Source: Saonia flava (lineage in GTDB: Bacteria > Bacteroidota > Bacteroidia > Flavobacteriales > Flavobacteriaceae). Taken from it: 64,000 bases of DNA. A program made the translations under genes and the position numbers. Below are positions 9,455-17,972 of this stretch, in pieces (positions within the stretch are counted from its first letter, which is position 1; every line of letters begins with the position of its first letter). The notes beneath the pieces were generated by a model that saw only the letters and a list, made by a program, of their open reading frames with translations, searched no databases and was not told the DNA's origin. Where the stretch lies: NCBI RefSeq assembly GCF_011927795.1, contig NZ_JAATJJ010000001.1:2047062-2111061 (forward strand), in the 5' to 3' direction.

Positions 9455-9568
9455 ATGAAAGCATCAAACAACAGAACAGCAACAGAATCAAAAACAGGTC
9501 AGTACTTCTCATCGTTCAAGAGTAGTAAAAGAGCACAATGGGCGCTTTACAGAAACTTTAATCGTTAA
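9455..9568 (+). CDS. Tiny basic peptide ORF (37 aa), copy 1 of a related pair
   Basis: ATG to TAA, 37 residues, with no hydrophobic segment. It is rich in Ser, Lys and Arg and ends S-S-K-R-A-Q-W-A-L-Y-R-N-F-N-R. The next ORF 15 bp downstream repeats the S-K-R-x-x-W core in the same relative place. The codons are well-formed and the shared core argues for translation, but neither family nor function is recognised. A terminator-like hairpin at 9808 closes the unit. It could be a regulatory peptide or an artefact of a short repeat; confidence is moderate to low. Confidence 0.4.
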   Translation: MKASNNRTATESKTGQYFSSFKSSKRAQWALYRNFNR

Positions 9569-9583
9569 GTAACTTAATTACTC

Positions 9584-9721
9584 ATGAAATCATTCATCAA
9601 TCAATTTCCTTCAGATTCTAAAAGGTCCACTTTCTATTTAAATCTAAGTGATAGTAAAAGAATTCGTTGGGTACAATCAAGAACTCAACTTTCCTTTATA
9701 CCTGGGGACATTCTTGGCTAA
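9584..9721 (+). CDS. Tiny basic peptide ORF (45 aa), copy 2 of a related pair
   Basis: ATG to TAA, 45 residues. The central part D-S-K-R-I-R-W-V-Q-S-R matches S-S-K-R-A-Q-W-A-L-Y-R of the ORF ending 15 bp upstream, including an AGTAAAAGA stretch in the DNA. No signal peptide, no membrane segment, no known family. The two would be co-transcribed between the terminators at 9184 and 9808. Confidence 0.35.
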   Translation: MKSFINQFPSDSKRSTFYLNLSDSKRIRWVQSRTQLSFIPGDILG

Positions 9722-9807
9722 GAAAAAGTGAGGGTCCTAATCAAAGCTTGTTCTTTTTCTAAAAAAATAGAACGTGTGAATAACATGTATCTATAAAAAG
9801 CAAAAAA

Positions 9808-9827
9808 GCCTTCATTTTCATGAAGGC
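9808..9827. terminator. Bidirectional terminator hairpin
   Basis: GCCTTCA and TGAAGGC flank a 6-base loop. An A run on the left gives a T run on the minus strand, so it best serves the lipoprotein gene ending at 9888 but can also close the small-ORF unit on the plus strand. Confidence 0.65.
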
Positions 9828-9887
9828 ATTATTAATAAGAATGGAAACTAAGGTATTTATATCATAAATAATAGTTGTATTTGAATA

Positions 9888-10964
9888 CTATTTACATTCT
9901 TCCTTAAATCGAAGACTGTCTGAATCTAAACTAAATTCAACCTTTTTCTTGCCGTTATCGGTAGGGTTACCCATTTCTTTTAACGTCCATGTCCCATTAA
10001 AATCGGGCAAGTTAGGAATATCAATTATCACATTTATATTGTTTCCGGACCCACTGGCTATCCATGTTCCAATAAAAGTATCGGTATCTGAAATAGCTCT
10101 AATTGTTCCATCCTCTTGAAAATCAAACAAAAAAGATTTGTAAATGGGCATAAGGTTTACCTTGTTTCGGTTGAGTTTATCAACTCTCCACTCAGAACAA
10201 CTAGACCATAAGTTTGAAATATCATCAATAGTGCAGTCAGTACAATCCTCTTTAAAATCATTATTGTCATTTTCATCACAATCATCAGCATAAGTCTCTA
10301 TTGTATCCTCCAATTGATCTAGGTCCGCTATTATGACCTCTTTGCCATCATTTAAAATTATGCTAATTGGAAAATTTATGGTAACCACAAGGTTATTGGC
10401 AAGATTTTCTATAAGTTCATACAATTCTTTATCATTCTCCAAAGAAATTTTATCTATTGCTCCACTATCAGAATTGAACAAGGAAACAACAACAGGGTAT
10501 TTAATATCCACACATTCTATATCATCATCATCTTCATTTTCAGCACCACAGGCATCTACATAAACTTGCATCTCATCTGCATCCAATACTTCTACCTCTG
10601 AGAAATCTGTTAATATTAGAGTGGCAGGAAATATAATTTCCAAAACGTCCTCATCCTCATCGCTTTCTTCTAAAACATCTTCAACCGTATCAAAATCTTC
10701 GGTGCTGACCACTTCAATTTCTACGCTGTTTACAATTACAGTTATTGGAAGCTTAACAGATATACAACTGGCACCATCAATAATATTATCTCCAGACCCA
10801 TCGTTCATTGCCGTTCTTAATAAAAGGTTTGCAACTGTAGAGCCCATTTGTAAAGTATCTTCCAAAGTGGAACCCTCCGATTGAAATTCTTCTTTTCTGC
10901 AAGAACTATTGAGGATTGTTAATGCCAGTAATAAAAAGCTTAATAATCCGTTAAATTTTTTCAT
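9888..10964 (-). CDS. Acidic lipoprotein with about four degenerate tandem repeats
   Basis: Start set at 10964 because this ATG opens a lipoprotein signal peptide (lipobox L-N-S-S-C); an upstream in-frame ATG at 11015 would add 17 unrelated residues. The mature protein of about 335 aa has four repeats of roughly 40-50 residues, each with a beta-rich core such as C-I-S-V-K-L-P-I-T-V, I-I-F-P-A-T-L-I-L, C-V-D-I-K-Y-P-V-V-V and I-N-F-P-I-S-I-I-L, followed by an acidic helix; the Cys residues recur at repeat borders. The last 120 residues resemble a lipocalin-like end (F-D-F-Q-E-D-G-T, G-T-W). It is divergent from the ECF sigma/FecR/TonB-receptor operon, suggesting a surface partner or cargo of that receptor. 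No function is known to me. Confidence 0.75.
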   Translation of the reverse strand: MKKFNGLLSFLLLALTILNSSCRKEEFQSEGSTLEDTLQMGSTVANLLLRTAMNDGSGDNIIDGASCISVKLPITVIVNSVEIEVVSTEDFDTVEDVLEESDEDEDVLEIIFPATLILTDFSEVEVLDADEMQVYVDACGAENEDDDDIECVDIKYPVVVSLFNSDSGAIDKISLENDKELYELIENLANNLVVTINFPISIILNDGKEVIIADLDQLEDTIETYADDCDENDNNDFKEDCTDCTIDDISNLWSSCSEWRVDKLNRNKVNLMPIYKSFLFDFQEDGTIRAISDTDTFIGTWIASGSGNNINVIIDIPNLPDFNGTWTLKEMGNPTDNGKKKVEFSLDSDSLRFKEECK

Positions 10965-11050
10965 GGCTATACTAATTATTGAATTGCGTTCGGTAATAGA
11001 ACAACTCAACGGCAAAAATTCCTGAAAATTTTAAAAAAATTTAATTTTCC

Positions 11051-11058
11051 TACTTTTG
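11051..11058 (+). promoter_or_regulatory. -7 promoter element of the ECF sigma operon
   Basis: Perfect TACTTTTG match to the Bacteroidota -7 consensus TAnnTTTG, 20 bp before the TTG start codon at 11079. No clear -33 TTTG was found. Confidence 0.5.
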
Positions 11059-11078
11059 AACTATAAAAATACTCCGTA

Positions 11079-11603
11079 TTGAAAAAAGATTTATACCAAG
11101 GTATTTGTGATGAAACACTGTATGCCAATCTCTATAATAAGTATTCCAAAAGTCTTCATGACTTTCTATATTATAAATATGGTGAAAAATTAAATCCAGG
11201 GGATAAAGCCCAAGATGCCTTTATTAAATTATGGGAGAATTGTAAAAAAGTGTCTATGGAAAAGGCCAAATCTTTTCTATTTACAGTCGCCAATAATTTA
11301 ATGTTAAATGAAGTCAAACACCAGAAAGTAGTTTTAAGCTACCAGAGTATAGCGCCTAAAGGACATACCAATGAAACTCCTGAATTTCTTTTAGAAAAAG
11401 AAGAATACTATAAAAAGTATCAAAATGCGCTTGCAAAACTATCCGAAGAACAACGGGTTGCTTTTATGTTAAATAAGGTAGAAGGGAAGAAACATGAAGA
11501 AATAGCACAAGTATTGGGAGTAACCAAAAAGGTGGTGGAGTACCGTATTTACTCGGCTTTTGACCAATTAAAAAAAGAATTGGAAAATTTTAAGATAAAA
11601 TAA
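11079..11603 (+). CDS. ECF-type RNA polymerase sigma-70 factor (FecI-like)
   Basis: 174 aa with both ECF regions: sigma-2 (D-K-A-Q-D-A-F-I-K-L-W-E-N) and sigma-4 (L-S-E-E-Q-R-V-A-F-M-L-N-K-V-E-G, then the helix-turn-helix H-E-E-I-A-Q-V-L-G-V-T-K-K-V-V-E-Y-R). It starts with TTG, placed 20 bp after a good -7 box. FecR and an STN-type TonB receptor follow, so it should be freed by the anti-sigma factor when the receptor binds its ligand, and then transcribe its own operon and possibly the divergent lipoprotein. Confidence 0.9.
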   Translation: MKKDLYQGICDETLYANLYNKYSKSLHDFLYYKYGEKLNPGDKAQDAFIKLWENCKKVSMEKAKSFLFTVANNLMLNEVKHQKVVLSYQSIAPKGHTNETPEFLLEKEEYYKKYQNALAKLSEEQRVAFMLNKVEGKKHEEIAQVLGVTKKVVEYRIYSAFDQLKKELENFKIK

Positions 11604-11650
11604 TCAGGAGAATTGGCTTCTTAGTTGTTTTATAAAAAAGAGTTATACTC

Positions 11651-12559
11651 ATGGACAAAAATAAGTTAATAGAGAAATGGCTGTCGGGCGAACTGACCGA
11701 AGAAGAAAGCAAGGCTTTTAGTACTTTGGAAGAAGCACCTTTCTATACCAATATTATAGAAGATGCATCCCAGTTCAAAGCTTCACATTTTTCTAGTATG
11801 CCAGATTTTGATGTTTTTAAAGAGCGTATTACTTCAGAAAAGACGTCTGTTAAAACCATAGATTGGTTTAAGCCTATGATGCGTATTGCAAGTGTTCTTA
11901 TAATTGGAATTGGTATATACTCTATATTTTTCCTAAATAAAATGGTTGAGGTAGAGACCTTGGTTGCGGAAAAAACAACTATTGAATTGCCCGATGAATC
12001 ACAAGTTGTATTGAACGCTCTTTCTGAGGTTAGATATAATAAAAAAGACTGGAAAACCAATAGAGAGATAGAATTAAAAGGAGAAGCCTTTTTTGATGTT
12101 GCAAAAGGAGCCAAATTTGATGTTGTTACGGAAACAGGAACAGTGAGTGTTTTGGGAACGGAATTTAACATAAAACATAGGGGAGACATTTTTGAAGTCA
12201 GCTGTTATGAAGGAACTGTTCGTGTGGTAACTTCAAAAAATACCCAGATATTGCAAGCTGGGGACAATTATAAATCCATAAATGGTGAAATGCTTACTGG
12301 TAAGCAAACAAACGAAATGCCAAAATGGATTAATAATATGAGCGAGTTTCAGCGGACACCAGTTTCGGAAGTGTTTGCAGAATTGGAAAGACAATATGGT
12401 GTTATCATTGAAACTGAAAAAATAAATACTGATCAGCTATTTACGGGTGGTTTTGCCCATGATAATCTACAAAGTGCCCTAAAAGCAATTTCAGAGCCAT
12501 TAGGTATGGAATATAAAATAATAAAGCCAAACAAAGTACGTTTAAGTATGGGTGAGTAA
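11651..12559 (+). CDS. FecR-family anti-sigma factor
   Basis: 302 aa. Cytoplasmic N-terminus (K-W-L-S-G-E-L-T-E-E-E), one membrane segment at about 80-100 (M-M-R-I-A-S-V-L-I-I-G-I-G-I), a periplasmic FecR domain (T-I-E-L-P-D-E-S-Q-V-V-L-N and G-E-A-F-F-D-V) and a C-terminal DUF4974/STN-like domain. It holds the upstream sigma factor until signalled by the receptor. Its last 8 bp overlap the receptor start. Confidence 0.92.
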   Translation: MDKNKLIEKWLSGELTEEESKAFSTLEEAPFYTNIIEDASQFKASHFSSMPDFDVFKERITSEKTSVKTIDWFKPMMRIASVLIIGIGIYSIFFLNKMVEVETLVAEKTTIELPDESQVVLNALSEVRYNKKDWKTNREIELKGEAFFDVAKGAKFDVVTETGTVSVLGTEFNIKHRGDIFEVSCYEGTVRVVTSKNTQILQAGDNYKSINGEMLTGKQTNEMPKWINNMSEFQRTPVSEVFAELERQYGVIIETEKINTDQLFTGGFAHDNLQSALKAISEPLGMEYKIIKPNKVRLSMGE

Positions 12560-15071
12560 GAATTTTATTATTTTATTATATGTATTTACGCTGCTGTTTT
12601 ATGGTACAGATACAATTGCTCAAGAAGTACAGAAGCCTAAAGCATTAACCCAAGTTTTAAACGAATTACAAGAGCGATTTGGCATACAGTTTAATTACGC
12701 TTCAACTTTAGTTGATGGCGTTACTGTTTCTTCTCCAGATTTTTCATTACCCTTAAAGACTGCTGTTGCCAATTTAAGTATACAAAGCAATTTGGACTTT
12801 GTCTTTGTTACAGAAAGTATTGTCTCTATTAAAAAGAAGAAAAGCACCATATGTGGCTATCTAAAAGATAAGCTAACGGGAGAATTATTGCCTTATGTTA
12901 CCGTTCAAAATGGCACTAAAGGCACCTTGACCAAGGAGGACGGGTATTTTGAACTTGATATAAACACCAATAGTGATGTTATACAGATAAGACATATAGG
13001 GCACGCAACCCTACGTAAAGAAGCAGCCTACTTTAATCTGTCCAACTCGTGTGAAATCTTATATCTAGTTCCAGATCAAGAACAGTTGGCAGAGATAGTC
13101 CTCTATGATTATTTAATCCGTGGGGTTGATAAACTGGACAACGGTTCTTTTCAAATAGATTTTAACAAGTTTACCATACTGCCAGGACTCATTGAAAGAG
13201 ATGTATTACATTCTGTACAAGCGTTCCCGGGGGTTCAAAGTATTGATGAAACTGTTTCCAATATTAATATTAGGGGCGGTAGCAATGACCAAAATCTTAT
13301 CTCTTGGGATGACATTAAAATGTACCAATCTGGACATTTTTTTGGTTTAATATCCATGTACAATCCAAATATCACCCATAAGGTAGAACTTCGAAAAAAT
13401 GGGAGCAGCGCAGAAGAAACAGATGGAGTCTCTGGTACCATAGCCATGCAGACAGAAAAATATGTTAATTCTGATTTAAAGGGAAGTATTGGTATAAACC
13501 TCTTGGACGGCAATGGGTACATAGATGCTCCCCTTGGAAAAAAAGCCTCAATACAAGTTGCGGCCCGAAAATCTATCAGCGATTTTTTAGAAACCCCCAC
13601 ATATTCAGAATATTTTAAACGTATTACCCAAGAAACCGAAATAGCAAACAATTCCTTCTCGGTGACAAACTCCAACGTATCATTTGATTTTTATGATACC
13701 TCTTTTCGCTTACTTTTTAACCCTTCTGATAAAGATTATATTCGTTTAAATTTTATACATACAGCAAATCGGGTAAGTTTTAATGAGAGTGCGGAAGTGT
13801 CTGGGGTAGAGGAAATTCGTGAAAGCAACCTAAACCAAACCAGTATTGCCGGTGGAATACAGTATAAAAGAAATTGGACTCAAAACTTTGCCACCGAAGT
13901 GGGAATCTATGAAACCGATTACCAACTGAAAGGCAGCAACGCCAACATAATTGAAAACCAACGTTTTGAGCAGAAAAACACGGTGTCCGAAACTGGTTTA
14001 AGACTCAAAGCACAATTAAAAATAGGTCCACAAACAAAATTCACCAATGGATACCAATTTGTGGAAACCAAAGTATCTAATCTGGACGATGTAGATGACC
14101 CTAGGTACCTGCTCTTAGAGGCTGAAGTACTAAGGGTCCATGCCCTTTTTTCTGAAATTAAATTGTCTTCAAAAAATAGGGCTGCCCATTTAAATTTAGG
14201 TATGCGCCTAAATTATTTGGACAAGTTCAAAAAACAAATATGGGAGCCACGTCTTAGTTTTAACTATGGTTTTGGGCAACACTTCAATTTAGAAGTACTT
14301 GGAGAATTTAAACACCAAAATACATCGCAGGTCATTAATTTTCAAAATGATTTTTTGGGTATAGAAAAAAGGCGCTGGCAACTTTCCAACAACGAAACTA
14401 TTCCTGTAATTACAAGTAAACAAGTGTCTATGGGGCTTAGTTACAACCAAAATGGCTGGCTAGCCAATGCAGTTTCTTTTTATAAAAAAATAAATGGTAT
14501 TACAACCCAAAGCCAAGGTTTTCAAGGACGGTATGAGTTTACAAGACAAGCTGGAGCCTATGATGCCTATGGAGCTGATTTATTAATTAGAAAGCAATTA
14601 CAGAACGGAAGTACATGGATTAGCTACTCTTACTTAAACAGTACATACTTTTTTAAGGAGTTGCCAGAGGCTAGTTTTCCAAGTAATTTTGATGTTAACC
14701 ATGCCCTTACCGTGGGTGCAAACTATACTTTAAATAGATTCCTTTTTGCCTTAGGGTTAAATTGGCATTCTGGAAAACCATTCACAAAGCCTGTTGTTAA
14801 CAATGAAGTAGTTGATGGAGATATTAATTTTGATCATGAAAATAGGAGTAGACAGGAAGATTATTTGCGTCTGGATTTTTCTGCTAGACATCAGTTTAAT
14901 TGGGGGGAAAGTACAAGGCTCCAAATAGGATTCGCTCTTTGGAATGTCTTAAACCGAGACAATACACTTAACTCTTTTTACAGGTTGGATTCAACAGACA
15001 ATATCCAGAAAGTTGAACAAAGTTCACTTGGTATTACTCCAAATGCCTTAATTAAACTAATTTTTAACTAG
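12552..15071 (+). CDS. TonB-dependent receptor with STN signalling domain
   Basis: 839 aa starting at GTG inside the FecR stop region. Order: signal peptide (to about 24), STN domain (about 28-95, signals to FecR), carboxypeptidase-regulatory-like domain (about 98-170, T-G-E-L-L-P-Y-V-T-V), plug (S-N-I-N-I-R-G-G-S-N-D-Q-N), then a beta-barrel ending in Asn. It lacks an adjacent SusD, so it is a FecA-like transducing receptor rather than a SusC. The partner may be the repeat lipoprotein encoded divergently. Substrate unknown. Confidence 0.9.
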   Translation: MSKNFIILLYVFTLLFYGTDTIAQEVQKPKALTQVLNELQERFGIQFNYASTLVDGVTVSSPDFSLPLKTAVANLSIQSNLDFVFVTESIVSIKKKKSTICGYLKDKLTGELLPYVTVQNGTKGTLTKEDGYFELDINTNSDVIQIRHIGHATLRKEAAYFNLSNSCEILYLVPDQEQLAEIVLYDYLIRGVDKLDNGSFQIDFNKFTILPGLIERDVLHSVQAFPGVQSIDETVSNINIRGGSNDQNLISWDDIKMYQSGHFFGLISMYNPNITHKVELRKNGSSAEETDGVSGTIAMQTEKYVNSDLKGSIGINLLDGNGYIDAPLGKKASIQVAARKSISDFLETPTYSEYFKRITQETEIANNSFSVTNSNVSFDFYDTSFRLLFNPSDKDYIRLNFIHTANRVSFNESAEVSGVEEIRESNLNQTSIAGGIQYKRNWTQNFATEVGIYETDYQLKGSNANIIENQRFEQKNTVSETGLRLKAQLKIGPQTKFTNGYQFVETKVSNLDDVDDPRYLLLEAEVLRVHALFSEIKLSSKNRAAHLNLGMRLNYLDKFKKQIWEPRLSFNYGFGQHFNLEVLGEFKHQNTSQVINFQNDFLGIEKRRWQLSNNETIPVITSKQVSMGLSYNQNGWLANAVSFYKKINGITTQSQGFQGRYEFTRQAGAYDAYGADLLIRKQLQNGSTWISYSYLNSTYFFKELPEASFPSNFDVNHALTVGANYTLNRFLFALGLNWHSGKPFTKPVVNNEVVDGDINFDHENRSRQEDYLRLDFSARHQFNWGESTRLQIGFALWNVLNRDNTLNSFYRLDSTDNIQKVEQSSLGITPNALIKLIFN

Positions 15072-15072
15072 G

Positions 15073-15100
15073 TTTTCCCTATAAATAAATATAGGGAAAA
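15073..15100 (+). terminator. Stem-loop after the TonB receptor gene
   Basis: TTTTCCCTATA and TATAGGGAAAA form an 11-bp stem starting 2 bp after the stop codon. No T run follows, so it may be a weak terminator or an mRNA end-stabilising hairpin. Confidence 0.45.
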
Positions 15101-15106
15101 TGAGTA

Positions 15107-15253
15107 TTAAAGAGTATAATAAGTAACAAGCATCAAAAACTGTGCGGAAGTAAATAACATAAGACCCTTTAAAAAGTAATCATGATTTTTAATTATCTTA
15201 TCTATTTCTTCACTTTCTGTTCTTTTTTCGTGGATTGTGTTTAGTATAATCAT
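15107..15253 (-). CDS. Small membrane protein (48 aa), unrecognised
   Basis: ORF of 48 codons read on the minus strand from ATG at 15253 to TAA at 15107. The first half is charged (E-K-R-T-E-S-E-E-I-D-K-I-I-K) and the second half is one hydrophobic helix (G-L-M-L-F-T-S-A-Q-F-L-M-L-V-T-Y-Y). The charged-then-membrane layout looks like a real small protein rather than noise, but no homologue is recognised. It lies alone in a gap between the receptor and the molybdenum hydroxylase genes. Confidence 0.4.
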   Translation of the reverse strand: MIILNTIHEKRTESEEIDKIIKNHDYFLKGLMLFTSAQFLMLVTYYTL

Positions 15254-15625
15254 AGTAGTCGTTTTTTAAAGTTTCTTTGTTTATATATAGAACAATCAAA
15301 AAACAAAAACTCCTGAAAAAAATTCTTTTTTTTTAATTTAAATATATATTTAAATTGTAAGTAATTGAAAATTAGACTTTTATGGCTTTTCTGGAAGCTT
15401 ATAATTTTTCAAATTTTTTAAGATGTTTACATAATAGGCCATCAAATAGCGGTATCAGCCATAATCAAGTGATGGTATTTTAGCAGTCTTTTGATATAAC
15501 TAGGCAACCCTAAAAAAACAGGAGTGTTACTAAATTATACCTTTTAGGAATTAAACTATATGGTATTCTATTAATAACAATGATATTTGCTATATCCCGT
15601 AACAAAGATTTCGACAATCCTATAT
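15254..15625. other. AT-rich intergenic gap with a 22-bp perfect palindrome
   Basis: No gene was found in these 372 bp. Positions 15335-15356 form a perfect 22-bp palindrome with half AATTTAAATAT. It lies about 80 bp upstream of the small minus-strand ORF and downstream of the molybdenum hydroxylase run. With only A and T bases it may be a low-complexity coincidence, a protein site or a hairpin. Confidence 0.4.
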
Positions 15626-17869
15626 TTAGAAAACAAATGGCTGATCATAATGTCGTTTTCCTGTTGCCTTATACAAGGCATTTGCCACTGCTGCAAAAAT
15701 TGGAGGAAAAGTGGGTTCACCCAATCCAGTAGGATTTACATCACTTTCAACAAAATGGATTTCTATTTCCCTAGGTGATTCGCTCATTCGAATCATGCGA
15801 TATTTGTCAAAGTTTCTTTTTTGTGGTACCCCATTAATAAAAGTCAGTTCCCCATACAGTGCATTACCAATACCATCGACAATACCTCCTTCACATAGAT
15901 TGGTTGCAGCATCGGGATTTATTACAATACCACAGTCTATAGCACACGTAACCTTGTCTATTATGGGCTTATCATTTTCCCATCGCATATCTACCACCTG
16001 TGCTGCGTAGGAATTATGGCAAAAATAGGCCGATATTCCACGGTTAAGACTGGTATCCCCATTGCCCCAATTAGATTTTTCCTTTACCAATTGCAATACC
16101 CCTGCATAACGTTCGGCATCGTAATCGTTTCTTTCCCCCACTGGATTTTCTTTAGCCTTTTTCAAAAGTTCCAACCTAAAATCAATTGGGTCTTTACCGG
16201 CGGCTTCCGCTACTTCGTCCAAAAAAGATTGCTCTGCGCTGGCCATGAAGTTAGAGCGTGGCGCCCTAAATGATCCAATGGTAATGTTAGAATCAATGGA
16301 CCAACTTTCTGCCAAGTAATTATCTACAGCTCCTGCCGGGAAACGATTCGCATACAACGGACTTTCTGGAATACCACCCGCATTTACATGAACTGCTGTT
16401 AGGTTGTTGTCCGCATCCAAGGCCGCTTTATAACTCACATGGTAGGTAGATCTATAGATACCGCCCGTCATATCATCCTCACGGGAATACACAAGTTTCA
16501 CAGGGGCCTTCATTTTTTGGGAAATGAGTGCAGCCTCCATGACCCAATGAGCATAGGAACGTCTACCATATCCACCGCCTAGACGTGTAAGTTGTATATC
16601 AATATTCGATTCTGGAATACCCAATTGTGCGGCAACGGCATGTTCTGTTAGTTCTGCCTTTTGTAGGGGACCGATAAGTTGCGCACTGTTTTCCTTCACA
16701 TTGGCAAAGAAATTCATAGGCTCCATACAATTATGGACTAAAAAGGGAGCGGTATAGGTACGTTCAACAACTTTGGCAGCTTTTTTAAAGGCTGTTTCCG
16801 GGTTACCATCCCTTCGGACTTCAGTTGCTTTTTTGGTGGCCATATCAGCCATTTTGGCCGTATGTACTTCCGAGTTTTCCAAGCCTGCAGGTATGGTCAT
16901 TGTATATTGGGACCTGCCATAAGGAACGCGCTCTTCTGTATAAGTTTCAAAAGGTTCCCACGCTACTTGCAATGTTTTTTTTGCCTGCATTACCTCCCAT
17001 GTAGTTTTACCTACAATGGCAACGACCTCAAGAAAAGTACAAGTGTCAAAATGTTGTCTCACATAATCATCTTTCAACACCTTTATAGGAAAAATATTCA
17101 TGATTCCAGGCATACTTTTGGCCTCGGCATCATCCATAGATTTAAATTTGAGTCCAAATGCGGGTGGGTGTATGATCATTGCCGTAAGCATACCATCTTG
17201 GTAAGTGTCTATGCCAAATAACGGTTTACCGGTAACAATTTTAGTGCCGTCTACATTTTTACGGGAAGTGCCAATAATGTTAAAATCCTTAATCTCTTTT
17301 AAAGGAACCTCTTCGGGAACGGTGATTTGTGATGCTGCAGATGCCATTTCCCCATAGGATGCCGATTTATTACTGGTTTGATGTGTTATTATACCTCCAG
17401 AGGTGGTAATTTCTGCAACAGGTACCCCCCAAGCCATAGCAGCAGCTTCTTTCAGCATTTGACGTGCCGTTGCCCCGGCCATTCTAAGGCCGCTCCATCC
17501 AAACCTAATTGCGTTACTACCACCAATAAACTGACGCGTATACAAATCTGTGTTTAAGGGAGCCTGCTCCACAACTACATTTTTCCAATTCACATCTAGC
17601 TCATCTGCCACGATCATGGGCATGGATGTTTTTATATTCTGCCCACCTTCTGGGTTGGGAGACATAATGGTTACCAAGCCATTTTCTCCAATTTTAATAT
17701 ACCCGTTCATCTGAAACCATTCCTCTGGCATTTCCATAGCGGATAGCTTTTCGGCTTCTTTTGGCTTGCAGGAATTTAGCCAACTAAAACCCAAAACGAG
17801 TCCGCCACCGGCGAGACTGGTATTTTTGATGAAGGTACGTCTGTCTATTTTAGTCTTTACGGTATTCAT
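15626..17869 (-). CDS. Molybdopterin-binding subunit of a xanthine-dehydrogenase-family oxidoreductase, Tat-exported (copy 1)
   Basis: 747 aa, related to the large subunit (IorB) of isoquinoline 1-oxidoreductase and of periplasmic aldehyde oxidases. The Tat signal D-R-R-T-F-I-K is followed by a lipobox-like L-N-S-C, so the enzyme is probably exported folded and anchored as a lipoprotein. Typical elements are G-G-G-Y-G-R-R, F-R-A-P-R-S-N-F and the C-terminal G-L-G-E-P, which holds the catalytic Glu. It hydroxylates aldehydes or N-heterocycles with water and passes electrons to a 2Fe-2S subunit. This copy has no small subunit of its own next to it and is the last of three paralogues in the run; it may share the 2Fe-2S protein encoded at 20250. 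Confidence 0.85.
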   Translation of the reverse strand: MNTVKTKIDRRTFIKNTSLAGGGLVLGFSWLNSCKPKEAEKLSAMEMPEEWFQMNGYIKIGENGLVTIMSPNPEGGQNIKTSMPMIVADELDVNWKNVVVEQAPLNTDLYTRQFIGGSNAIRFGWSGLRMAGATARQMLKEAAAMAWGVPVAEITTSGGIITHQTSNKSASYGEMASAASQITVPEEVPLKEIKDFNIIGTSRKNVDGTKIVTGKPLFGIDTYQDGMLTAMIIHPPAFGLKFKSMDDAEAKSMPGIMNIFPIKVLKDDYVRQHFDTCTFLEVVAIVGKTTWEVMQAKKTLQVAWEPFETYTEERVPYGRSQYTMTIPAGLENSEVHTAKMADMATKKATEVRRDGNPETAFKKAAKVVERTYTAPFLVHNCMEPMNFFANVKENSAQLIGPLQKAELTEHAVAAQLGIPESNIDIQLTRLGGGYGRRSYAHWVMEAALISQKMKAPVKLVYSREDDMTGGIYRSTYHVSYKAALDADNNLTAVHVNAGGIPESPLYANRFPAGAVDNYLAESWSIDSNITIGSFRAPRSNFMASAEQSFLDEVAEAAGKDPIDFRLELLKKAKENPVGERNDYDAERYAGVLQLVKEKSNWGNGDTSLNRGISAYFCHNSYAAQVVDMRWENDKPIIDKVTCAIDCGIVINPDAATNLCEGGIVDGIGNALYGELTFINGVPQKRNFDKYRMIRMSESPREIEIHFVESDVNPTGLGEPTFPPIFAAVANALYKATGKRHYDQPFVF

Positions 17870-17972
17870 GGTGTTTATATTTTTGTTCTGAATGACGTTT
17901 ATTGGTCATTCCTACTTAGCTCAGCACAGATAGCTAAACAGCTTATAAGAGTGAACTATATGTCATAAATTA

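Noticed and set aside
11743-12189. 148-codon minus-strand ORF inside the FecR gene
   Set aside because: Antisense shadow of a well-supported FecR protein; no family match.
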